A model generated the notes under the pieces. The model had not been told where the DNA came from and ran no database searches. It saw only the letters and a program-made list of their open reading frames with translations. A stretch of 64,000 nt of DNA from Phymorhynchus buccinoides (lineage: Eukaryota; Mollusca; Gastropoda; Neogastropoda; Raphitomidae), in NCBI GenBank assembly GCA_017654935.2, contig CM065698.1:62001-126000 (forward strand). The letters are read 5' to 3'. Of the stretch, positions 32,365-41,829 are shown piece by piece; position 1 is the stretch's first letter, and every line of letters begins with the position of its first letter. A program made the translations under genes and the position numbers.

Positions 32365-35300
32365 AACTTGGAAGTGTAGTGACCTAACTCCAATCGGATA
32401 CGCTCTACGCTCCATCCCCCCCCCCCCCCCCCCCTCCAGAAAGTTCGCTCGCGGTGGTGGCATCGCATTTCTACACAAGAACTCTTTCTCCTCTTTCTCA
32501 ACGGTTAAGACTGTGTTTCCCTTCACTCATTCTTTGTTTGAACTTGCTCAACTCTCCCTCAACCTACAGCACGCCTTTGTCAACTTCGTCTGTGTTTATC
32601 GTCCACCTCCCAGTAAAAGAAACATGTTGAAAGACAGTACATTCCTCGACGAACTGCCTCTTTCTTAGAGTATTGTTCTTCCCTGTTTGGTAAAGTGATC
32701 ATTGCTGGTGACTTTAATATCCACTATGAAAATGTCACGGACAATAACACCACCATGAAATTTAGAGATATTGTAAGCATGTATAATTTTATTCAATCTG
32801 TCATCGAACCTACTCATGTGCATGGTCACATTCTTGATCTTGTCTTGTACCCATGCTGTGATAATTTTGTCTTGTTTACAAATGTGTGTCACGATCTTAC
32901 GTCCGATCATGTGTCTGTGTTATGCAAAGTAAGTCTCCCCAAACCTGTCCGTCGCCGCACAACAAAATTCATCCGCTCTTTTCATAAGATTGACAAGACT
33001 AATTTGAAAGATGATTTAGAAACTGTCATAACACCTGACATGTCTGTCAGGATGGAGAGAGCCACACCTTGGTACAATTCAGTTGCTCCCCAACTCACAG
33101 AGTTCAAACGCGAGGGCCGCAGAGCAAAAAGGTGCTGGCTCTCCTCTGGTCTGACTGTTCACAAACAGATCTACAACTCAATCAAACGGACAATTGCCGA
33201 CTTAGTACAAAGGGCTAAGACTCAGTTTTTCTCCTCTAAAATTTCCGCTAGCAAGACTTGCAAAGAACTCTACCGAAACATGAATGAAATCCTAGGCAAA
33301 ACACAAGCAGCTGTATTCCCTTCAAATATAGCACCTAAAAAACTCCCTGACGCCTTTCTTAACTTTTTCTGAGACAAAATAGTAGCCATTCGAAATGCTT
33401 TTCCTTCTTCTCAGCATCTAGACGTGTCCCCAGCCTACTCTGGTCCAACTTTGTCCGCCTTTAAACCAGTCACAACACAGTTCGTGAAAGAGATTCTAAA
33501 AAAAAACTGCCAAAAAATCTTGTGAACTTGACCCTTTCCCTACATCCCTCCTCTATGAAAACATTGATACCTTGTTACCAGTCGTAACAAATATTTTCAA
33601 CCGTTCTTTGTCAAGCGGTACAGTCCCTGATGATTTTAAAGACGCAATTGTGAAACCCCTCTTGAAAAAATCTACTCTGAATCCAGATGAATTAAAAAAA
33701 CTATCGGCCAATCTCTAACCTTCCCTTCTTGTCAAAAATCTTAGAGAAAGTAGTTCTTCATCAGCTATCTCAGCACCTTGTTACGAACAATCTTCTCAGT
33801 CCCCATCAATCTGCTTACCATGCTGGACACAGCACTGAAACAGCTCTTATTAGTATCTTAAATGACATTCTGACTTCCCTTGACGACGACAAAATATCTG
33901 TTCTCCTTCTTCTTGATTTATCAGCAGCATTTGACACGATAGACCATGACATTCTACTGACACGCTTGACAACTGACTTTGGCATTTGCGGCACCGTACT
34001 AAATTGGTTTAAATCATATCTCTCCAATAGAAAGCAATTTGTTCTCATTGAAAATGTGCAGTCATCTAAAATGTTTCTTGACTTTGGCGTTCCTCAGGGA
34101 TCAGTACTTGGGCCTATACTTTTTATCATGTACATAACACCATTGTCCAAGATAATTAATAGACATTCTGTTCAGCACGAAATTTTCGCCGACGACACCC
34201 AGCTCGAACATTCTGACATACATGGAAACTACCACCAACTTGTCCAAACACTTGAAGACTGTGTTTCTGACATCAAACATTGGATGTTAACCAACAAACT
34301 TAAGTTAAATGATGATAAAACAGAGGCTATCCAGTTTGCTCGACAAAATCATGCTCAAAATCTCCCACCCTCTATAGAGCTTTGTTCCACCAAAATTACG
34401 TTTATGTCGTGCGTTCGTGATCTCGGCCTTCATATTGACTCTGAGCTATCTTTGAAACAACACATTACCAAAATCTGTCAAGCCTGCTTTCTTGAAATCC
34501 ATCGCATTAGTTCAATTAGACCCTTCCTGACTGAAGATGCCACAAAGACACTTGTCACTTCCTGTATTCTGTCTAGATTAGATTATTGCAATGCCCTCCT
34601 CCTAGGCCTTCCTACAACCTCTCTCCAACCTCTCCAACCTCTTCAACGTGTTCAAAATTCTGCAGCGCGCCTTGTATTCAGTACCAAAAACGGCACCATA
34701 CATCAGATCTTTTAATGAAACTACACTGGCTCAAAATCGAATACTGAATCAAATACAAATCTGCCTGCCTCTGCTACAAAATCGTTACAAAAGACGCACC
34801 AGCCTATCTTTGCAACCTTTTCCAGATCTACGTTCCTGCCCGTAGCCTTCGTTCTTCCTCTGATGACCGTATTTTTCAAATTCCCTCTTACTATCGGAAA
34901 CAACACGGCTCCAGAGCATTTTCAGTTTCAGCTGCTACACTCTGGAACTCACTCCCTTTCAGCTTTGTAACGTTTAAGTCTGCTCTGAAAACACACTACT
35001 TCAAACTGCAGCTGCAGAGTACATAAAACTTAGAAATATTGCCAACTCTATTTGTACATCTTGTTATGTGTATGTGTGTCATCACGTGTTCTGTGTGTGT
35101 GTGTGTGTGTGTGTGCGTGCTCGCGTGCGTGTGTGTGTCTGTGTGTGTATGTGTGTGCGTGCGTGCGCGCACGTGTGTGTGTGTGTGTGTATGTGTGCGT
35201 GCGCATGTTTGTGTTGTGTGTGCGCGTGTGATGCGTTCATGTAGGCCCCTATATGAGTGTATGTATGCATGGGTGTGTGTGTGTGTGTGTGCGTGCGCGT

Positions 35301-35634
35301 GCATGCGTGTGTATGTGTGTGCTTGTGCTGTGTGTGTGTGTGTGTTGTTTTTGTGTGTATGTTGTTGTGAATATTATGTTGTTATTTCATGCTTGTGAAT
35401 TGTGTGACAATGCATACGTGTATTAGGCCTAGTAGTAGTAGTAGTAATAGTAGTAGTAGTAGTAGCAGTAGTAGTCACAGCAGTTGTTGTTGCTGATTGA
35501 TATGTGTATTGTTTTGTCTGCTGATGTTATTGGATTTTTGTTTCATGTTTTTATTCCATTTCAATTTTGTGTAAAGCGCCCTGTAGCCTACATAGTAGGA
35601 TGGGCGCTATATAAATTTTCCTCATTATTATTAT
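32365..35634 (+). mobile_element. 5'-truncated CR1/L2-like LINE (partner)
   Basis: Same insertion as 5108-8381 with identical flanks. A long poly-C run (32417-32434) replaces the CCGCCCTCCCCACCCC of the left copy. Endonuclease DFNIH is intact here. The frame is broken at different places (near 32668, 33370 and 34690), for example by a stop after the LNFF segment and a shifted A run near 33500. The TG and AGT microsatellites and the TTATTATTATT end are conserved. Confidence 0.85.
32430..34970 (+). pseudogene. LINE endonuclease-reverse transcriptase, broken (partner)
   Basis: Endonuclease motifs IIAGDFNIHY and TSDHVSVLCKV lie in 32695-33372. Reverse transcriptase motifs LLLDLSAAFDTIDHD, GVPQGSVLGPILF and FADDTQLE lie in 33729-34715. 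Two frameshifts and stops prevent a full product. The breaks only partly coincide with those of the left copy, so some inactivating changes are private to one version. Confidence 0.85.
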
Positions 35635-35685
35635 TGTATTGTACTGTATTGTATTGTACTGTATTGTATTGTACTGTATTGTATT

Positions 35686-35736
35686 GTGGAGACGGCAACT
35701 GTTACATGAAGGCCATGTTGACAGAGTACTCAGAGG
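35686..35736 (+). pseudogene. Exon-like fragment E (partner)
   Basis: Same GDGNCYMKAMLTEYSEG segment with possible donor GTAAAA at 35737, after a TGTAT run. See 8432-8482. Confidence 0.4.
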
Positions 35737-36708
35737 GTAAAATATTCTTCATTACGTTGAGAGTCATTGACTTTCTTTGTTGCCTTCATTCAAAATTAGG
35801 CATCAGAATTGTCCGCGGTTTGGGTAGCCACTCGTGCTGCGGTTTTGGCACTGCCGGCCGCGGTTTGTACTTCATGAGGCAGCACAATCTTATTCTCAAA
35901 TGGTATTCCTAATCGGTTTGTTTTCATACTGCGCCTTCGGAAACAAAAAATCGTGGCCATGTTGGGTTTTTTCTTCCGAGTTTAGAGCTTGCTAGACTTT
36001 TACTCTCACTGTTTCAGAGCGGTGTTTTTTTATGACAGTAATTGTGATTTAGGTTTTAAATGAATCGATTTAGAGGATATGATTGCGTGTGTTTAGTTTC
36101 ACTTTAACGTTGCAATTTTCTCAGAAACTAGACCTACAAACGATGGCATAACCAAACTTTGCAGACTTTCCAGTGACTGCTTTTTATTAATTATAAAAAG
36201 CACTGATTCAGTGCAAACTGGTCCTCTTTGTCAAAAACTTTCAAGTAGAACTTTTTTAACTTTTGTAATTTTCTGAAAAACTAAAAATGGTAGCACAAGT
36301 AAACTTTGCATGATATTATAAATACCATCAAGACCTTTCCAGTGTGTTTTTAGGAACTAGAAAGCATTGATGCAGTGCAACCAGTGCTCTTTATAAAAAC
36401 AAAACAAATTTAACATTGTAAATTTCTCAGAAAATACATATGGCAGCACAACCAAAATTTGCATGATGATAATATCAAAAACATAATTTGCAATGACTGC
36501 TTGTATGAACTAGAAAGCACTAATACAGTGCAAAAATGTATGTTTTTGTGATGTAAAAATGTTTAATTTTAAGAGCTTTTGCCTTTTTAAAATTTCAGAT
36601 TTTTATGAGGGCAGAGACTGATTTGGGGGTGCATGTTACTGGGTTCTGCCCCCCCTCCCCCTCCCCCCTCCCCCTCCATCATCCATGCCATAGTTTTAGC
36701 TTATTACC
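35737..36708. repeat. Intron with diverged ~145-bp copies (partner)
   Basis: Corresponds to 8483-9463, with three diverged units between about 36110 and 36545. No gene seen. Confidence 0.6.
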
Positions 36709-38065
36709 CCAGGAGAGGCCTTCATAAGTTGATTGCACCCTTTTGATTCACATTATTGTCAGCTAGTCCAGGAGAGGCCTTCATAAGTTGATTGCACCCT
36801 TTTCATTCACATTATTGTCAGCTAGTCCAGGAGAGGCCTTCATAAGTTGATTGCACCCTTTTCATTCACATTATTGTCAGCTAGTCCAGGAGAGGCCTTC
36901 ATAAGTTGATTGCACCCTTTTCATTCACATTATTGTCAGCTAGTCCAGGAGAGGCCTTCATAAGTTGATTGCACCCTTTTCATTCACATTATTGTCAGCT
37001 AGTCCAGGAGAGGCCTTCATAAGTTGATTGCACCCTTTTCATTCACATTATTGTCAGCTAGTCCAGGAGAGGCCTTCATAAGTTGACTGCACCCTTTTCA
37101 TTCACATTATTGTCAGCTAGTCCAGGAGAGGCCTTCATAAGTTGATTGCACCCTTTTCATTCACATTATTGTCAGCTAGTCCAGGAGAGGCCTTCATAAG
37201 TTGATTGCACCCTTTTGATTCACATTATTGTCAGCTAGTCCAGGAGAGGCCTTCATAAGTTGATTGCACCCTTTTCATTCACATTATTGTCAGCTAGTCC
37301 AGGAGAGGCCTTCATAAGTTGATTGCACCCTTTTGATTCACATTATTGTCAGCTAGTCCAGGAGAGGCCTTCATAAGTTGATTGCACCCTTTTGATTCAC
37401 ATTATTGTCAGCTAGTCCAGGAGAGGCCTTCATAAGTTGATTGCACCCTTTTCATTCACATTATTGTCAGCTAGTCCAGGAGAGGCCTTCATAAGTTGAC
37501 TGCACCCTTTTCATTCACATTATTGTCAGCTAGTCCAGGAGAGGCCTTCATAAGTTGATTGCACCCTTTTCATTCACATTATTGTCAGCTAGTCCAGGAG
37601 AGGCCTTCATAAGTTGACTGCACCCTTTTCATTCACATTATTGTCAGCTAGTCCAGGAGAGGCCTTCATAAGTTGATTGCACCCTTTTCATTCACATTAT
37701 TGTCAGCTAGTCCAGGAGAGGCCTTCATAAGTTGATTGCACCCTTTTGATTCACATTATTGTCAGCTAGTCCAGGAGAGGCCTTCATAAGTTGACTGCAC
37801 CCTTTTCATTCACATTATTGTCAGCTAGTCCAGGAGAGGCCTTCATAAGTTGATTGCACCCTTTTGATTCACATTATTGTCAGCTAGTCCAGGAGAGGCC
37901 TTCATAAGTTGACTGCACCCTTTTCATTCACATTATTGTCAGCTAGTCCAGGAGAGGCCTTCATAAGTTGATTGCACCCTTTTGATTCACATTATTGTCA
38001 GCTAGTCCAGGAGAGGCCTTCATAAGTTGATTGCACCCTTTTGATTCACATTATTGTCAGCTAGT
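36709..38065. repeat. 59-bp minisatellite, 23 copies
   Basis: Same unit as 9464-10605 (CCAGGAGAGGCCTTCATAAG start). 1357 bp equals 23 units exactly, with no truncated unit. Confidence 0.96.
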
Positions 38066-38379
38066 CCAACCAACCAATAGGAACCCCCTCTTCCATAACT
38101 TACTGACCCCCCTGGAAGGTGCAACGTTTCTTTTGTTTTGGACCCATTAATATACATGTGTAAATGCTTCCAGGAAAGGCCTTTGAATACACTTAAATTT
38201 TATATTTTTCTTCAGCTTCAGGGGGGCAACACCCCAATGGGGCGTTGCCCCTGTACCCCACCAGGGCCTGGGCGTAAGTGTGTAAGTGTATGACTGCCAC
38301 AAACCATACAGTGATTCATTTCTTTACAGATGATGACAAATGCCATTTCATTATTGAAGTGACATTTTTTTATGTGTAG
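38066..38379. other. Intron sequence before p20 exon, no gene seen
   Basis: Matches 10606-10925, including the GGGGCAACACCCC / GGGGCGTTGCCCC pair. Ends TTTTTATGTGTAG. Confidence 0.6.
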
Positions 38380-38568
38380 GTGTACGACAACCACAAGCCA
38401 AGCCGCGGCATGTTCCTGCTGATCAACAATGAGAACTTCAAGGAAGCACGGGCCAACGGCCTGGATCTGGCTGACAGGGAGGGCACAGGGAAAGACCTCA
38501 TCGCCCTGGAGAGTCTGTTCAACCAGCTGCACTTCAGGGTGGAGGTCAAGTCAAACGTCACAGCGCAG
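38380..38568 (+). CDS. Caspase p20 first exon E6
   Basis: A 189-nt exon, phase 0-0, acceptor TGTGTAG and donor GTATAA. It encodes the first strand and helix of the large subunit: RGMFLLINNENF matches the RG.aLviNn.F signature of caspases, and DREGTGKDLIALESLF matches R.GT..D...L...F, whose Arg forms part of the P1-Asp pocket. Caspases are cysteine proteases that cut after Asp; this exon provides half of the S1 pocket. It joins in frame to E7. Multiple partial copies of its 3' half follow immediately. Confidence 0.92.
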
Positions 38569-39195
38569 GTATAAATAATTATAATGATATTTACAGTAGT
38601 TTAGGCACATCATCGCCCTGCAGAGTCTGTTCAACCAGCTACACTTCAGGGTGGAGGTCAAGTCCAATATTACAGCGCAGGTATGAATAATTATATTTGC
38701 AGTGGTTTAGGCACATCATCGCCTTGCAGACTCTGTTCACCCAGCTACACTTCAGGGTGGATGTCAAGTCAAACGTCACAGCGCAGGTATAGATAATTAT
38801 AATGATATTTACAGTAGTTTAGGCACATCATCGCCCTGCAGTCTGTTCACCCAGCTACACTTCAGGGTGGAGGTCAAGTCCAATATTACAGTGCAGGTAT
38901 GAATAATTATAATGATATTTGCAGTGGTTTAGGCACATCATCGCCTTGCAGACTCTTTTCACCCAACTGCACTTCAGGGTGGAGGTCAAGTCAGACATCG
39001 CAGCGCAGGTATAAATAATTATAATGATATTTACAGTAGTTTAGGCAAGGATGTTATGGCCTTGCAGACTCTGTTCAACCAGCTGCACTTCAGGGTGGAG
39101 GTCAAGTCCAATATTACAGCGCATGTATGAATAATTATAATGATATTTGCAGTAGTTTAGGCAAGGACTGCGTTGCCCTGCATAGTCTGTTTAAT
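38569..39195 (+). repeat. About six partial copies of exon E6 3' half (partner)
   Basis: Same ~113-bp units as in the left contig, each with CTGCAG before SLFNQLHFRV-type sequence and a GTATAA/GTATGA donor. Small differences include GTGGATGTC in the second copy, GTGCAG in the third and fewer lost donors, so the two versions have diverged within the array. Confidence 0.85.
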
Positions 39196-39654
39196 CAGTT
39201 GCCATAATTTTCTGACTGTGAGGCACGCTTTCTTATAAGACCCCCCAAAAAACTTTACACAAAATTCAGATTCTATTTAAAAATGTTTTTATATTATTAT
39301 ATTTTCTTACTGTTGTTAGTCACATTATAAGACACAGGAGTCTCCTGTGGAAATAATATTGCCATCTTTAATTGAAAGTATTTTCACCTTCATAAGAGCC
39401 GCATCATCAGAATCCACTGGGAACAGCACGTCACCAACTAAGCACTAAGTTCTGGATTGTTATGCACACACTATGAAGGGGCTTCTCACTTGCAATGATG
39501 TGATAGTGAATGTATGGCACCCTGTGTGCTTCAAAAGACAGATTTTTCCTGAAAATGTGTGAAAGAATCTGAACACTAGAAGAAGTTTTGTCTGTAACAA
39601 ATGCGAATGCAAGAGGGTTAATTTATTGTTCAGCACTAAGGACGCTCAGCTAAA
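39196..39654. other. Intron sequence, no gene seen
   Basis: AT-rich intron. Homology to the left contig stops near 39372, where that contig meets its gap. Confidence 0.55.
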
Positions 39655-39682
39655 AGCCACAGACAACTGTTTTGCCTGCGCT
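39655..39682 (+). pseudogene. Short copy of exon E7 interior
   Basis: GCCACAGACAACTGTTTTGC and the following CTGCGC repeat E7 bases coding ATDNCFACA, fused directly to the 93-bp repeat (TGTTACATTCACC). It is a small displaced fragment of the catalytic exon. Confidence 0.7.
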
Positions 39683-39947
39683 GTTACATTCACCGATGTG
39701 TTGTTCTGTTGGTAATGGATGTGTCATGTGATCAGTGCATGTTGAATGATCTTTCTTGCAGCAAATGAAGGAGCTGTTACATTCACCGATGTGTTGTTCT
39801 GTTGGTAATGGATGTGTTATGTGATCAATGCATGTTGAATGATCTTTCTTGCAGCAAATGAAGGAGCTGTTACATTCACCGATGTGTTGTTCTGTTGGTA
39901 ATGGATGTGTCATGTGATCAATGCATGTTGAATGATCTTTCTTGCAG
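39683..39947 (+). repeat. 93-bp repeat carrying the E7 acceptor, three copies
   Basis: Each unit ends ATGATCTTTCTTGCAG, the E7 acceptor. The first two acceptors (AG ending at 39761 and 39854) are followed by CAAATGAAGGAGCTG, a copy of the E7 head, then TTACATTCACC. The third (ending 39947) is the real one. Splicing to either decoy would read QMKELLHSPMCCSVGN and reach TGA after about 20 codons. Confidence 0.85.
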
Positions 39948-40161
39948 CAAATGAAGGAACTGTTTTCACAAATGGACACCAAGGTCGAGGCCACAGACAA
40001 CTGTTTTGCCTGCGCGGTGCTGACACACGGCGAGAGCGGAGAGGTTTACGGCGTGGACGGCAGCCTGATCGCCCTTGAACACCTGAAGGGGGCGCTGATC
40101 GACAACAGTTCTCTGCTGGTCGGGAAACCCAAACTGTTCTTCATCCAGGCCTGCCAAGGGC
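39948..40161 (+). CDS. Caspase catalytic exon E7 (p20, His and Cys)
   Basis: A 214-nt exon, phase 0 in and phase 1 out. The acceptor is CTTTCTTGCAG and the donor a perfect GTGAGT. It encodes QMKELFSQMDTKVEATDNC, then ACAVLTHGESGEVYGVDG with the catalytic His, and PKLFFIQACQG with the catalytic Cys. QACQG in place of the commoner QACRG also occurs in caspase-8-type proteins. All residues needed for activity are present. The donor GTGAGT starts a 40-bp array that repeats the donor about 24 times. Caspase family assignment is certain; CARD caspase-2-like is inferred from the upstream exons. Confidence 0.95.
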
Positions 40162-41202
40162 GTGAGTATTGAGCAATGTAATGCACTGGTTATTTACATA
40201 TGCGAGTATTGAACAATGTAAGGCACTAGTTATTAACATATGTGAGTATTGAGCAATGTAATGCACTGGTTATTTACATATGTGAGTATTGAGCAATGTA
40301 ATGCACTGGTTATTTACATATGTGAGTATTGAGCAATGTAATGCACTGGTTATTTACATATGTGAGTATTGAGCAATGTAATGCACTGGTTATTTACATA
40401 TGTGAGTATTGAGCAATGTAATGCACTGGTTATTAACATATGTGAGTATTGAGCCATGTAATGCACTGGTTATTTACATATGTGAGTATTGAGCAATGTA
40501 ATGCACTGGTTATTAACATATGTGAGTATTGAGCAATGTAATGCACTGGTTATTAACATATGTGAGTATTGAGCAATGTAATGCACTGGTTATTTACATA
40601 TGTGAGTATTGAGCAATGTAATGCACTGGTTATTTACATATGTGAGTATTGAGCAATGTAATGCACTGGTTATTTACATATGCGAGTATTGAACAATGTA
40701 AGGCACTAGTTATTAACATATGTGAGTATTGAGCAATGTAATGCACTGGTTATTTACATATGTGAGTATTGAGCAATGTAATGCACTGGTTATTTACATA
40801 TGTGAGTATTGAGCAATGTAATGCACTGGTTATTAACATATGTGAGTATTGAGCAATGTAATGCACTGGTTATTAACATATGTGAGTATTGAGCCATGTA
40901 ATGCACTGGTTATTTACATATGTGAGTATTGAGCAATGTAATGCACTAGTTATTAACATATGTGAGTATTGAGCAATGTAAGGCACTGGTTATTAACATA
41001 TGTGAGTATTGAACAATGTAATGCACTGGTTATTAACATATGTGAGTATTGAGCAATGTAATGCACTGGTTATTAACATATGTGAGTATTGAGCAATGTG
41101 AGTATTGAGCAATGTAATGCACTAGTTATTTACATATGTGAGTATTGAGCAATGTGAATATTGAGCAATGTGAGTATTGAGCAATGTAATGCACTGGTTA
41201 TG
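40162..41202 (+). repeat. 40-bp array repeating the E7 donor, about 24 copies
   Basis: Units start GTGAGTATTGAGCAATGTAA and continue TGCACTGGTTATTWACATAT, so nearly every unit reproduces the donor hexamer GTGAGT in an AT-GTGAGT context. A few units read GCGAGT. The last part (41090-41180) has shortened units. The real donor at 40162 is the first. Confidence 0.95.
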
Positions 41203-41775
41203 TACCGTATTTTTCGGACTATAAGGCGATATTTTTTTTTATCCAATTTCGACCTATGCGCCTAATAAACGAGGGCGCCCCATTAGTGAACAAAATCGTG
41301 AGAAGAGAGGCAACGATTGCCGTGTTCAGTACAGTCTACTGTGAGCCACAACATCGAAAGTGGTAACGAGTCGCCGATACGACGAATACTCACGTTAAAA
41401 TGCTTCAAAATCCCTGTTATCATCCGAGATACCGTCCAACAGATGCCACAACCCTTCATTGGATGTAAAAAGCATCGTTGTAGAGCTTAAAATGCCATAA
41501 TTCTACCAGTTTTCACGAAGAATTGTCCAAACACAACAACCGGAAGTCGCAAAAACAGAAGTTTCGAATATTTGAGAAGGGAGCCAACTCTCGTTTATGA
41601 CAACAATAATGGTGGTCGGTAAGCGTTTACAGGACGTGTACGGGCTTCAAACTTCGACTTTGTTTTGTGAGGAGCAAACGAGGGCGCCTTTTACTTGGAT
41701 TGTTTTAGATTTTTCTTAAAAATTGCCCTATTCGCCTTATACACAGCAGCGCCTAATGAGCCGAAGAATATGGTA
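41203..41775. mobile_element. MITE-like element with TACCGTATT ends
   Basis: It starts TACCGTATTTTTCGGACTAT and AAGGCG; its other end is the complement of TACCATATTCTTCGGCTCAT and TAGGCG, giving imperfect inverted repeats of about 27 bp. No transposase frame. It sits at the end of the 40-bp donor array. TACCGTATTTTTCGGACTA ends are widespread in animal genomes; I suspect a PIF/ISL2EU-type DNA transposon relative but cannot confirm it. A second, truncated relative lies at 53210-53281. Confidence 0.6.
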
Positions 41776-41788
41776 CATATGTGCTTGA

Positions 41789-41815
41789 TGTTCTTCATCC
41801 AGGCCTGCCGAGGGC
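41789..41815 (+). pseudogene. Displaced 3' end of catalytic exon (QACRG)
   Basis: TGTTCTTCATCCAGGCCTGC followed by CGAGGGC repeats the last 27 nt of E7. It differs at one base, so it encodes FFIQACRG where E7 has QACQG. No donor follows (TGTACTAAT). The 18-bp array begins right after it. Confidence 0.75.
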
Positions 41816-41829
41816 TGTACTAATCTACT

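Larger units (their letters stand above)
27326..39372. repeat. Partner of left contig 1-11921
   Basis: This is the same segment as the left contig, but here it lies between upstream CARD exons and downstream catalytic exons, so it is in the correct position for the gene. It is taken as the primary version. Confidence 0.85.
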
